A stretch of DNA of 64,000 nucleotides from Chrysemys picta bellii (Eukaryota; Chordata; Testudines; Emydidae). Location: contig NC_088800.1 of the NCBI RefSeq assembly GCF_011386835.1, positions 83,082,981 through 83,146,980 on the forward strand, written 5' to 3'. Positions 10,139 through 21,196 of this stretch are shown here, piece by piece. The stretch's first letter is position 1, and each line of letters begins with the position of its first letter. A program made the position numbers and the translations under genes. Below the pieces are notes generated by a model. That model was not told the origin of the DNA. It did not search any database and was given only the letters and a program-made list of their open reading frames with translations.

Positions 10139-11687
10139 GTATCCGTTAAAGGGGCAATTGCATCATGGAGGGGAGATCAGGAGAAAGAATGGACTTTCAC
10201 CAGCTATTACCTCCTTTTATCCACCAGCTTTACTACTTCACAGTGGCCTGACTGGGAGAGATTTGGCTCTTCCTTGAACCAAACGGGGCTACCTGGGCTT
10301 GTTGCAGAAAATACAATTTGCCAAGTACTTCCCACAAGTGTTTAATCAGTGAAATCTTGGAGAGAGAATAATATGTATTGAGACAAATCCCAAGAGGAGA
10401 CTAAAATTATATCTCCGGTTGACAGAGACAGCTTGCTGGAGAAGATTCTCATTAACACAATGCCAGAGGCGAACACAGCATCCACCTTTGCCTTCTCCCT
10501 TTTCCCTAGGTCTTAGCTCAGTAAATTAATTCTACAGAAACTTGAATTGCAGGCTCTGAACTTGTGTGTCTGGAAAATCACAAGACAGGAACTAAGGCTG
10601 CCGAGACAGTAAAGGAACACCCATGTTCCTCCAGCGGCACAAGTGTTAGTGCGCCCAGGCTGTTATCTTTGTCAATAGCCCGGAGGGGGGAGAAGCACCA
10701 TCCAGACAAATGCAATCTGCTGAATTAATATTGAGGAAAAAGCATTTCCTACACAAAAGTGTTTCCAGGCTCAAGGACGATTTAGAATGTACTCAGGGAG
10801 TCATTCACTCACCATCCGACGTGTCATTTTAATGCTATTGATGATTACAGCTGTTTAGTTACTAGCCAGCCCCGGCGACTGAGGTCCTGAGTAGAACAAT
10901 CACAGCACAGACAGCAGCTGGGCCAGCTTCCCAGGTTGAAAAATCTCTCGGGAGGCTTTCTCATGAGATTCCCGGATTCCCAGCTTTGACAGGAATGGAA
11001 ATGCTGCAAGAGCAGACTTTCCTGACATACTTTGGAACTCCAGCGTCCCCTCCTGAGTGGGTCCTGGCAGTGCAAGGGACTAGGGAAATGGATGAACTTT
11101 TAAAACCGCAAGGAGTTTGGGTGTAGTTCACTCCTGGGACAAAATTTCACAACAGTTTCTATTTTACCTGCCACTGATTTGTTCTTCCCTCTGTTGTGTC
11201 CTAAGCAACTTTCTTCTTCTCGAATGAGAGGAGTTAGGCATGGAGTCCCTTAGAGAGACAACCTACAGCTTCAGCAGGAAACATCCTAGTTCTCTGTTCT
11301 TTTCTCTTCACCCTTCTCCAGCTTCTGGCCGTTGATTGTCCTCTCCTCCGTCTATCTAGGGCAGCCATGATGAATGGTGGTGAGGCAATCCATGCTCTGA
11401 TCCCAGCCAGTCACCTCTGCTCAGTCGGCCTCCATTCTTCCAGGTCAGACACAGAGGGCCCAGAGTTCTGCATTAGCTGGTTTGCTAACTTACTTTTGTG
11501 TAGCAAAAAAGTCCCGCGGTATGATTGTACAGTACAGGTACAGTGGTTGCATCATTGTGCTCACTGCAAACCCCATGACACATCGAATATACAGAGCACA
11601 GCATGATGCCGGTGAATGGAAAGTGGTACCTAATGCACGGCTCCTGCTAGAGAGGCTGCATTGCTTTCTACAGAAGGAGTCTCAACA
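10139..11687. other. No gene seen
   Basis: About 1.5 kb with no recognisable repeat or coding signal. It is among the longer unique-looking stretches in the first half. Confidence 0.45.
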
Positions 11688-11695
11688 GAAGCATG

Positions 11696-11925
11696 GGCAA
11701 CGGGGGGGAGGGGTGGAAGCAGGGGCATGGAACCCCCTAGTAATCGTCAGGGACACAGAACTCCTCCAGCTATGGGGTTGCTGTGGTGTGGGGGCGAGAC
11801 TGAGCTCCTACTGGGGTGCGGGCAGGGAAGAGCAATCTTCTGCTGGGGCTGGGGGAGGGTGTGGCACAGAACGTGCCCCCCGCCCCCCAAAAGGGGTCAA
11901 AGTCAAATTTCTGCGCATGCCCCTG
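11696..11925. mobile_element. hAT-like nonautonomous element
   Basis: The left end cagaagcatgggc and the right end, in reverse complement caggggcatgcgc, match at 10 of 13. The flanks agtctcaa (11688-11695) and attctcaa (11926-11933) match at 7 of 8. The interior is G-rich. The overlapping open frames of 111 and 154 residues cross this element and are not genes. Confidence 0.6.
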
Positions 11926-11933
11926 ATTCTCAA

Positions 11934-13463
11934 GGAAAATCAGTGAGTCCATATGAGAGGTGGAAAAGAGTGAATCACAGCTATTACTGTGGGTAAAGCA
12001 ACGAAAGCTCTGTAGTGGTTTGGAGCACACTGACCCACTCACTCCAGACTGTTCTGTCAGGAGAAAAATAAAGCACCTTACACTATCTGCAGTGCATAGC
12101 GATGGGGATCAAAAGCCGGGACTGAACACCTCCAGTATGTTAGGAAAGGTTGAATCTGGATCTGAGTTTCCCATTTTCATAAGGGGCCAACTAAAACCCA
12201 GATCCGAACGTCAACAAACTCAGGGAAAGTTTGGACAAAGACATGGAGCCACCTATAAAATATACTATTTTTGAATAATAAATTATAATATGGAACACTT
12301 CATTTTTCTTGTAAGTTTAAAGTGAGCTTTAGGTTGGCAAAAGTTTGACAGTCCTGGAGACTCAAGTCTTTTGTTAATCCATAGACGAGGTAGACAGCGT
12401 TAGCACCAGCTTCTCCACTACTGGGCCCTCTACATGGAAACTCTGACACCGTGGTGATGCAGGATTATATATATTACAAAACAACAAGAGAGAGATGCCT
12501 GAACCCTGCTCTGGGAGGGCCACCTCTAGAGCTGATAGAGTGCTTCTAACTTCAGGGCGAACCTAACAAAAGAGAAACTAGAAGTCAAACCACTGAATTG
12601 TCAGTTAGTTTAGGCCTGGAACGGTGTATCTAATTTGTGCATGCCCCATCACAACTGCAGAATCAGGCAACAGCATTCCTAAATGGCCGCTGACTTTGTG
12701 CCACACATGAAATCAGAGTTTACAGACACAAACTAAGAACAGTATTGTCCATCTACAGAGTCTGAAAATCTGCCTCATTTTCAATATCACATTCAGTTGT
12801 GGTGGAAATGATCATGCTGTCACTAATGGGACATTATGGCTGCAGGTTGGGCCGATGGTTAAGCAGTCGGAGAAGAAGGGCTCCTGCTCTATTTTGATGG
12901 AAATATCCTTATTAATTACAAAATATTATAAGAGGAAGAACACAGAAAATATGTCCCATAAAGTAGAATCCTCTTTTAACAGAAAGTGCTTCAAAGTTCT
13001 CCACTGAAGTCACGACTCCTTAACATGCAGACTGAACTTCTTGATCGTTGGCTTTGCACCATGTTGCAAGAGCTGTCTTGCGGTGGACAACTATCACCAA
13101 GGTTTATGTACCACAGGACATTCAGCTGCGCCATCCTATTAAGCAGAAGTGCTTCTCTGTTGTTGTGCCACAGTGCAGAGCTGTTTTGATCAGAGCTCCC
13201 ATGTGCATGATGAATAGAACCTCCCTGAATCCATGCTGGGATCTGTATAGACTGAGAGGGAAATACGCTATATATTGAATCACCAGCTTCCCGCGGGCAT
13301 GCAGGCTTTTCCTACGGGACTCCCGCTGAAATATTCACCAGACTCTTCTACGCATGTGATAGCTGCAAGCCACAAGCAGCCAAGGTGGTTCAGCTGAAGA
13401 TATTAGCAACGTAGAACTGGCTTGTGGGCAGAGAACATCTGGCCCATATCAGAACAGATGAGA
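11934..13463. other. No gene seen
   Basis: No gene or well-delimited repeat is seen. Short frames at about 13.0 kb overlap each other in two frames and look like chance. Confidence 0.45.
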
Positions 13464-13786
13464 GGTTTCAGAGTCGCAGCCGTGTTCGTTTGTATCCACA
13501 AAAAGAACAGGAGGACTTGTGGCACCTTAGAGACTAACAAATTTATTTGAGCATAAGCTTTCGTGGACTACAGCCCACTTCTTCGGATGCATAGAATGGA
13601 ACATATAGTAAGGAGATATATATACACATACCGAGAACATGAAAAGGTGGGAGTTGCCCTACCAACTCTAAGAGGCTAATTAATTAAGATGAGCAATTAA
13701 TCAAGATGGCCCATTTCAGACAGTTTGACAAGAAGCTGTGAGGATACTTAACATGGGGCAATAGATTCAATGTGTGTAATGGCTCC
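13464..13786 (-). mobile_element. Penelope-like 3' end reaching the stop codon
   Basis: The minus-strand copy starts at about 13786 with codons for Ser-His-Tyr-Thr-His and a TGA (13767-13769). It continues through a roughly 200-bp 3' untranslated part to the hairpin block and the long 3' end (ggtttcagagtcgcagcc on the plus strand). The Ser-His-Tyr-x-His-stop ending matches the copy at 19.5 kb, which links the repeat to the protein. No clear target duplication was found. Confidence 0.78.
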
Positions 13787-14599
13787 GCTGACGAGGACTT
13801 TCTGAAATGAGATTCAAACAGAAGGGAATCCAAATAGCACTGCACTGCACTTTATCCTTCTTATTAGCAAAGCTGATCATTAGTATGTTAAAAGAATAGC
13901 AAGTACGGTTTCGCTTAGCTTTCCTGTACAGTAGATCCTGCTGAATCTATACATTTCCACAGGACATCCATCGTAGCATTCATTCCCTAAGCCTCGGCTT
14001 CAGCCCATGTTCACACACTGACCTCAGACTTCATCTCAGTGGAAATACTGCCCTGAAATTTACAATGTCACTGATACATTCATTAGATTTTGTCTGCCCA
14101 GCAGCAGTTGGCAGCCTCAGTTTGGCGATAAACAGCGCCCCACCCCAATTTAAATGCTTCAAAGCAACCATCAGAAGCATTTCCGTGAAAAGATGCAAAC
14201 GGAGCCCCTAGTGATTGTAAAAATCGTCAAGTGTATCTCCTGTAATTCTTCTGTAAGTCCTCTGTTTTATCCTTTTCTGCCCCAGCTGGTTTGTTGATAG
14301 GCTTGCAACAATCCAAACTGAGTTAGAATAAGCATAGGGGGAAAAAAAATTGAAAAGTCATGCCCACCTTGCAGGGAGTTTGGCAGAATGTGTGTCTGCC
14401 TTGATTGGGTTACAAGACGAGAAGGAAAGTACTTCTTAAACACCTGCTGCCCGTGTGTGGTACTCAATGGTTAGAATGGGGGAGAAGGTTGGTGATATTC
14501 TACAAAAGCCACCCACTATCCCAATCTCTGCCCATAATCCCAGAGTAGCTAGAACTATCTAGGTGTTTCTATGACCCTTATCACTACCATGAATGGATT
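13787..14599. other. No gene seen
   Basis: No coding or repeat signal that I can support. Confidence 0.45.
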
Positions 14600-14765
14600 T
14601 TATCTCCTCAATTTTCCTTGAGACAGAGAAATATTAACCACCATTACATGGAGAACTGAGACACAGGGCAGCATGAGTGGCTATTCCAAAATCACACCGG
14701 AAGTTTGTGTCAGGCCTGGGAATTGAATCCAGAACTTCAGTGCTTTGACCACAAGAGCAGTTCTG
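14600..14765 (-). repeat. MIR-like SINE fragment
   Basis: The plus strand shows the reverse of a tRNA-related SINE: 'gagaactgagacacagggc', then 'gggaattgaatcc' (B box in reverse) and 'gtgctttgaccacaagagc' near the A box. It is worn, and both ends are lost. Confidence 0.55.
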
Positions 14766-15779
14766 CTAAAATGAGCACCAGCTAAACTGCCAATAATCTT
14801 GATTCGCAACATTTAAATTGGAATCGTTAGATTTCAGTGTTAACTGGGGTGAATGAGGCACTTCACACCAGTGAGGACCCAGACCTGCCAATAGTGGCAG
14901 GGCAGAGTGAGGGCAGTGGCTTCAGTAGATGTTACTGAGCATGTTCCCTCCGTCTCAGCATGTTCCGTACAAACCAAGCAACAAATCTGGGGCGGGTACG
15001 CGACCCTGCCTGGCCCTCCCATGTGTTGCCTCTGCTTCACATCTCTCTTTCACCCACTGAAGGACACAGGCAGATGTGATTGCATTGGTTCATATCTCTC
15101 TGTAACCATAAGAACCTAATTACCCACCCACCCCCAAATGAAACAAATGAAAGCTTTTGTTATACGGAAAGTGACAAGGCTACCAGAACAATCTGAACTA
15201 CTCCCTGGCCAAGGTGGGAAGCAACAAGCGGCAACTTTATACAGCAGGGTTCCTACAGGCACCATCAGAAGTACAGTCAGCAAAACCAGCAGGAGCTAAT
15301 GCTGCTAAGAACAGGGTTAACCTCCATGCTGAAGCACTCCCTCCCCACAGGGATACAACACAGACATTGGCTGGGGTGGACAATGAAGAGTACTGGTGTC
15401 ACAGGACTGCAGCTTCTATTCCTGTGAGACAGATCTTCAGCTGGTGTGACTTGTTCAGCCGATGTACATTGTCATCTCTCCATTGGCTTCGATGGAGCTA
15501 CAACAGTCTACACCAGCTAAGGAGCTGTCCACACCCAGCTTGGGACAGTTGGGAGCCATAGTCTCCTCTTCTGTGTGGTGCCCCCAAACCACCCTCCTGA
15601 AGGAAGCCCAAAGCAGGAACCCCAAGAGTTTCTCCTCGTGGTTCTGTGAGGTTCCGGAGGGACCAGAGCCCAGGTCTGCAGGGAGCGGAATGGCAGATGT
15701 CTCCGTGCCACTACCCATCAGCCATGATAGGGCAGGATGCATTATCATAGAAACCCTGTTGAGCTAAACACCACAGGAA
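14766..15779. other. No gene; weak inverted repeat at 15434-15525
   Basis: 15434-15525 has the frame 'cagctggtgtgac ... cattggcttcgatggagct ... acaccagct', a dispersed amniote repeat with inverted outer arms. It recurs at 22428-22498. Open frames of up to 115 residues at 15.2-15.8 kb overlap on both strands and carry no domain. Confidence 0.4.
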
Positions 15780-16032
15780 GTACCACCCTGGAAGGCCAGA
15801 CTGACAGTTTCCCTCATGGCCCTTGATTGGTCCAGGTGCCCTATTTAAGCCCAGGAAGTGTTTACGCAACAAGGTGGACTCCCATTCTGACTCCTGGTTC
15901 CTGACCCCAGATCTGATCCTTGGCCCTGATGCCTGGTTCCTGACTCCCAGCTCTGATTTTTAGTCCTGTTCCTGGCCTCTGACTGCCACTGGTCTGATCA
16001 ATTGGCTTAACTGCCCAACCCTTGGTTGTGAC
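15780..16032 (+). repeat. Possible LTR-like repeat with promoter-like block
   Basis: A 'cttgattggtccaggtgccctatttaagcc' arrangement (CCAAT-like and TATA-like elements about 10 bp apart) is followed by degenerate repeats of a 'tcctggttcctgac' unit and an ending at ttggttgtgac. This resembles an LTR 3' half, but no paired ends were found. A similar 'gaccaatcaggagccagca' block lies at 58.8 kb. Confidence 0.35.
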
Positions 16033-16821
16033 AAATTCATGGATTTTGCCATTGGGTGGGTACATTGGAGGCCCAATTTTTAAAGAGCTTTTAGGATATT
16101 AATTTAGCATCTCTGTTGTCCAGAGGTTATAGATAAATTCTCACTTTGAACAAGGAGTCAGCTTTTGTCCTCCTCGGCAAATGAACATATTAATTAATTG
16201 GCTTCCATTTTTCATGCATTCTAATTTATCCATCCTGCTGGCTTTAAATCTTTGACTGAAGGCCCCCGTCATGGAAAGGCAGCACCTGCGTGTTCTGCAA
16301 GCAAAGTAGCCTGTGCGTGGAGCCAGGGCTGTACATAATACAGTGTTCAGCACTGAAATGTTAGCCCCCCAATAAATCCATAGAATTGTAAAACAAATTA
16401 GACAGGACAAGCGGCTGCACTTTCTGTCTCGTCTAGAAAATAGTTCCACTTTACTGGTTTGTCGCTCTCTCGTTTGGGATCCTGTGGATATTTTGGTCAA
16501 GGAGAATGTAATTTAATTTCTCCAAGGTAAAAGGTCATTTAGCTTAACTTGGGGGAACATCAGAAACATGTGGCAGGTCTTCTTGGGTTGCATTACACAT
16601 CCCTTCTGCTTGGTCACCGCAAGCCTGAGCCAAAGCCCGTTCAAGTCATGGGAAAGACTCTCGATCTGGCCTTCGGCAATGGCAACCTGTATTTGTCGTC
16701 TTCTTAGAAGGATGTGGTTCTTGCACTGTTTTGTCTAGTGTTCCTCACTGGCAAAGCAGAGTGGGAGTTCCCACCAGTCGTGCCTGTGCCTGTAAATAGG
16801 TAGTGCGTCAGTGCTATTGTC
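16033..16821. other. No gene seen
   Basis: A minus-strand frame of 119 residues (16141-16500) has no recognisable domain. I regard the interval as unique non-coding sequence. Confidence 0.4.
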
Positions 16822-16824
16822 TTA

Positions 16825-17356
16825 GGGTACGTCTACACTACAATGTAAGCTGAGGGTTAGTAGAACTCGAGTTTGCAGACCCTGGGTTCATTAACCTAGG
16901 GCTTGAGCATCTGGAACTATTTGTAACCCCAGGCTAGGAATTGTTGCAACCTGGATCCTAACCTGGGGCTTCAGCATTATATCCAACCACCCATATCCCA
17001 GACTTCCTGGCACCCTCCCAAAATGTGGTCGCTCTAGCCCTTTGTTTGTGGTGCAGCGTGGGAAAACTTGACTGTCCACCAAACTTGACAGTCCAGAGGA
17101 CAAAGAAAGTCGGCCCATGGGATTGCAGAATACTTTTGGCAGACTCCCAGAGCATGAGTTCAGGGGGGCTGCATCTACATTGCAAAGCAATAGGGGTTGA
17201 ACCCTGCATCCTGGCTTAACTCAGGCTCAGACCTTCCACCCCTGTGGGATCCTGGATCTGAAACCTGGGTTAGTGCTATTCATGTATAGATGGACACGGG
17301 GGTTAGGTTTGAGCCTGATTTCAAACTTTGCATTACGTTGCAATGTAGACATACCC
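16825..17356. mobile_element. PIF/Harbinger-like element, 532 bp, TTA duplication
   Basis: Inverted ends of 24 bp (gggtacgtctacactacaat against gggtatgtctacattgcaac plus four shared bases) match at about 20 of 24. TTA flanks both sides (16822-16824 and 17357-17359), the 3-bp target duplication typical of PIF/Harbinger. The interior has no transposase frame, so it is nonautonomous. Confidence 0.85.
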
Positions 17357-17403
17357 TTAAGAACCAAATCCTCTCCTCTGTACCAAGCTGAAGTTATAGG
17401 GCT

Positions 17404-17610
17404 AGGTGGGTATGTTCTGCAGGGAAGTGAATCCGCTGCCCAGCCTATAAAGCCATCCCACAGTCTCTACTTCACACTCAGGTCTGCAGTGGCCTTTGTG
17501 CCTGTCCCAATATCTTCACGTCCCCTCGTATGTACAGGGTGTTGGTCAGTGGATCTGAATGGCTCCTTGAGCTTGAATTTACACCTTCAGTTCAAAGTGT
17601 AGACGTACCC
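17404..17610. mobile_element. Possible second Harbinger-like MITE
   Basis: The right end gtgtagacgtaccc is followed by TTA (17611-17613). A possible left end gggtatgttctgcag begins near 17407, but the match is partial and there is no duplicate TTA on that side. It may be a truncated relative of the neighbour at 16825. Confidence 0.35.
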
Positions 17611-17749
17611 TTAGGCCTTAGTTTCAATGAACCTCTAAGACACCTGCCTGGGTACATGCAAACAGTAACATTTGAGACGTGTCGACGCTTACATGTGCAA
17701 ATGGCTGCACCCACAATACTTTAGCAGATGCATTTTTGGACACCTGTAG

Positions 17750-18019
17750 AAAATTCTCTCAGGGATTCAATAAAAGAACTAGATAAGTTCATGGAGGATT
17801 GGTCCCTCAATGGCGATTAGCCAGGGTGGGCAGGGATGGTGTCCCTAGCATCTGTTTACCAGAAGCTGGGAATGGATGACAGGGGATGGAGCACTTGATG
17901 ATTACCAGTTCTGTTCATTCCCTCTGGGGCACCTGGCATTGGCCACTGTTGAAAGACAGGATACTGGGCTAGGTGGACCTTTGGTCTGACCCAGTATGGT
18001 CGTCCTTATGTTCTTATGC
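17750..18019 (+). mobile_element. CR1 LINE 3' end
   Basis: The start encodes a short in-frame stretch, DSIKELDKFMEDWSL, typical of the CR1 ORF2 C-terminus. The 3' untranslated part follows, with 'ggtggacctttggtctgacc' and an end at gttcttatg. It is truncated upstream and has no intact frame. The subfamily differs from the one at 33057 and matches the fragments at 40198 and 46395. Confidence 0.8.
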
Positions 18020-18174
18020 ATAAAAGAAGGAATTCACCCAGATTTTGGTAGTACTTCATTCTAACCTAGAAGCAAGCAGAGTGATCCAGGAAGACATGAA
18101 AAATAGCCCTTTAATTGATTATTCAAGCCCAGATTATCACACCCTTGTTCATGTTGAGTAGAAGCTTGAATAAT

Positions 18175-18325
18175 CAGCTTTACTCCTGGGGAACAAAAAT
18201 TTATGTCGTGAGAAGTTCCACTGAAATTAAAAAGACTATGTCGTGAGAAGTTCCACTGAAATTAAAAGGGTAGTCTTTCAGTGGAACTTCTCATGACATA
18301 AAGTTTTGTTCCCCAGGAGTAAAGG
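18175..18325. repeat. Inverted repeat containing a 35-bp tandem duplication
   Basis: The left arm (about 18178-18226, tactcctggggaacaaaaat onward) is mirrored by the right arm (about 18276-18322) with a few differences. In the middle, the unit beginning tatgtcgtgagaagttcc is repeated in tandem (starts at 18202 and 18237). A stem of about 46 bp is possible. Confidence 0.8.
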
Positions 18326-19108
18326 TGGCAGAATCTGGCCCCTGGCACTTGCCGAGTTGAAGTCGGAAACAGATATAAAAGGGCTACCAAGTGGTTTTGA
18401 GCCTAACCCAGAGGTCTTTACTGAATGGACCCCACTCAACCAGTAATCAACACACTTCCTGTGCTGCTGGCCCTCCTCAGCGTGTCCTGACATCCTACTT
18501 ATTGTAGTGAGAGCAGGGAGGAGATGCTGTAATGAGGGGTTAATAGGAATCTGCCTTGCCTCTTGCTCTCAGCCTCAGCATTCAAGTCTGAACCATTTGC
18601 GATGCAGCCTGAGTAGTAGGCTCCCCTCCCCGAACAGGCTGTACTATCCAAGGAGAGAAGCAGATTAGGATTCAGAGCCAGCGTCAAGGCAAACAAGTGG
18701 AAATGGCACCGTGTTTTCTGGGCTTATGCACTTCCTCTGCCTTTAGAGTAAATCTGGATTTACTTATTTTTACTGTGGTCCCATTGATTTGCAGCTGTCC
18801 GCCTTGTGTACATACAGAGCTTGATCTTGCATTAAAAATCAACGGGAATTTAGCCTTATTAGCGGCTACCCAGGCAAGTTCATTTCAAAGCAAGGCACAT
18901 TGATAAGGTCCAAAGATGCACTAGATGTTAAATAAATGATACTGAAAATAGAATTTAAACTATTTAAACTGGAGATTGTTATAATAATTAAAGTTAGCAG
19001 TTGGGGCCTAGTGGAATTTAAATCCATAAAGACATTTAATCCCAGGTATAATGCCATTGATGTCAAGGAGTTACCCTGGGGGTGAACCAGGACCAAAATA
19101 TTGTACCA
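18326..19108. other. No gene seen
   Basis: No gene or named repeat. The 18900-19030 part is AT-rich. Confidence 0.45.
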
Positions 19109-19180
19109 AATTCATAGAGTTTTAAGGTCAGACGGGACCACTGGATCATTTAATCTGACCTCCTGCATATTACAAACCCT
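19109..19180 (-). mobile_element. CR1 LINE 3' end fragment
   Basis: ttcatagagttttaaggtca, then cagacgggaccactggatca and 'ctgacctcctgcatatta' on the plus strand, are the reverse of a CR1 3' end like the plus-strand copy at 33.7 kb. It is short and non-coding. Confidence 0.7.
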
Positions 19181-19478
19181 TATATTTCATCCTCAAAAAG
19201 AACAGGAGTACTTGTGGCACCTTAGAGACTAACAAATTTATTAGAGCATAAGCTTTCGTGGACTACAGCCCACTTCTTCGGATGCATATAGAGTGGAATA
19301 AATATTGAGGAGATATATATACACACATACAGAGAGCATAAACAGGTGGGAGTTGTCTTACCAACTCTGAGAGGCCAATTAAGTAAGAGAAAAAAAAACC
19401 TTTTGAAGTGATAATCAAGCTAGCCCAGTACAGACAGTTTGATAAGAAGTGTGAAAATACTTACAAGGAGAGATAGAT

Positions 19479-19541
19479 TCAATGTTTGTAATGGCTCAGC
19501 CATTCCCAGTCCTTATTCAATCCTGAGTTGAGGATAATACT
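19479..19541 (-). pseudogene. PLE protein C-terminus, last 20 codons
   Basis: On the minus strand the frame reads SIILNSGLNKDWEWLSHYKH and then TGA (19479-19481). It is the extreme C-terminus of the Penelope-like protein, a reverse transcriptase with a C-terminal GIY-YIG endonuclease in known members. None of the catalytic residues lies in this piece. The same ending in a diverged form lies at 13767-13786. The piece is cut at 19541 by the inversion. Confidence 0.7.
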
Positions 19542-19681
19542 CAAAAACCAGTGGGAGAACACTTTAACCTGTCTGGTCATTCAATGACAGACCTGCGGGT
19601 GGCTATCTTACAACAGAAAAACTTCAAAAACAGACTCCAAGGAGAGACTGCTGAGCTGGAATTGATATGCAAACTAGATAC
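19541..19681 (+). pseudogene. PLE protein fragment, GIY-YIG-side region
   Basis: The plus-strand frame begins KPVGEHFNLSGHSMTDLRVA and goes on to a charged helix ending at a Leu-Asp-Thr-Ile-Leu stretch. The HF...GHS spacing is what I expect in the C-terminal endonuclease region of Penelope-like proteins, from family knowledge and without a search. The open frame continues past 19681 into unrelated DNA, so its apparent 70-residue length is false. It is a broken copy with no promoter and no upstream reverse transcriptase. Confidence 0.65.
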
Positions 19682-19687
19682 CATCCT

Positions 19688-20856
19688 GGGGCGACCTGAA
19701 CTGGGCCAGTCCCCCAAGAGCAGACTTCAGGCTGCTCTTCGTGATGCCAATGAGCTGTTCTAGCAGCAGCGGGGGACCCCCACCACTTTTCCCCAGCCTT
19801 GTGACCTGTGTCAGCCACAGAGATGTGGGGGGGTGGAGGGTGAGACAGGAGGGGGCTTAGGGGCTATTATTCTGGTTCTACAACAATCCTCCTACGAAGA
19901 AGAGACCTGTCTGTGGTTGGTTACGCTGGCCAGGGCCTTGGCTCTGGGAAAGCATTGTAAAGCTGTCCTAAGGCAACTGAGGAGCTGCCCAATAATGGGT
20001 GGTGTGAGGGTTAATTTATTAATGGGCCTGTTCCAAAGTTCATGGGGGTCCCTGGGAGCCTCTGCTGACTCCAGTGGGTTTAAGGACTGGCCTGAAGTGC
20101 TTGATAAGCCTGGGCTGGAAGAAAGATGCTACAGAATCCCACAGCATTACTCTCATTCGTGCTATTTAGTCATGCTGGCAAGCACAGTGGAAAGGATTTA
20201 ACCAGACAGAAGAAAGCTTTGGGGCCAGATTTAACCCTGGTGTAAGCAGGCTGACTTCACTAGAGTTGAGTTCAACATCGCTTCTTCCTCCCCATCCATC
20301 CCGGAAGCATCAGATCTCCTAAAAACAGCGAATCAGCCTGCCAGACGTCTGCTCTGAATCGTCTTTCGCTGCCGCTGCTGCTCCCTTGCCCTGAAATCCA
20401 GCGCTTACCAGAGGAAGTCTGTGGTACTTGGTGTGCACGAGATGGGATCCGCTGGACCTACCTTCGCAGCCAAGCCATAATCATTGGTTGTGACCTGTGT
20501 CGTAGTTAGTCACAAGATGTTCATGTCAGGAAATTCAAAGGGATTCCATGTTAGGTGCACCCGACCAGATCACGGCAGCCACATATCACGAGGAAAAGTG
20601 GATAACGAGTTAGCATTTACACCAGATTAGTCCTTTGGTATCTCGTTTTCCAGTTGATCTTAGTGGGATCCTGCTTGTTAACAGAGAGGCGGCTGTTAAC
20701 ATGGAGCCAGATATTAATTTCTGCTGACACTGTTGCAGAAAATGGAGCTATTTCAGTACTTGGTACTAGTTGGGAGAACTCAGTGGCCAGCTGGAAGATG
20801 GAAAATGTGCCCCCTTGCAAAACATAATGGACTGCCAAAGCCTGGGGTATCCTTAA
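19688..20856. other. No gene seen
   Basis: G-rich near 19.76-19.86 kb. A 122-residue plus frame at 19833-20201 has no domain or support. I see no named repeat. Confidence 0.4.
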
Positions 20857-21064
20857 GGGCTTGTCTACACGGCAAGTTACTGCACGGTAAACCAGGGTGG
20901 GAATCTACACTGCACCAGTTTGCCGTACGGACACATCCCCTGTGGACACTTCTCCGTGGCACTGAAAGTGCTCCCGGAGTGCGGCTTGCTGTCCTGTTAC
21001 TTGAAAGGGGAGTAGGCCAAACCGGGACTTTCAGTGCACGGTATCTTGCCTTGTAGACAAGTCC
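20857..21064. mobile_element. PIF/Harbinger-like MITE, 208 bp
   Basis: The ends gggcttgtctacacggcaag and, in reverse complement, ggacttgtctacaaggcaag form inverted repeats with two mismatches over 20 bp. The flanks are TAA and TGA, one change from a perfect 3-bp duplication. The inner sequence is partly self-complementary (actgcacggta against accgtgcact). Confidence 0.8.
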
Positions 21065-21196
21065 TGAGATGGACAAATGAATGACTTCCCTGTAGAATGC
21101 AAGGTTGGTTATCCAATTAGTCTTTTACAAAGATATATAGACAATGGCTTGTGGATGGGTGGGAAGCCTAGGGTCATGCGCTCTTTCTTTGAGTAA

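Larger units (their letters stand above)
19194..19681 (-). mobile_element. Penelope-like element with inverted 5' part
   Basis: 19194-19541 is a sense copy on the minus strand: the end of the protein frame, the stop, the 3' untranslated part, and the short 3' form ending at ctttttg (read on minus). 19541-19681 carries the preceding part of the same protein on the opposite strand. The two pieces meet in protein terms at the Asp-Thr-Ile-Leu region, which lies at the far end of the inverted piece. This geometry is that of twin priming. catcct occurs at both edges (19188-19193, 19682-19687) as a possible short duplication. Confidence 0.8.

Noticed and set aside
10047..10277. Open frame starting MLVSKVPQVLLFF, with a near-identical start at 51178
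   Set aside because: The shared start is translated PLE 3' untranslated repeat, and the rest differs because the flanking DNA differs.
11482..11946. 154-codon frame
   Set aside because: It runs through a hAT-like element with G-rich low complexity, so it is not a gene.
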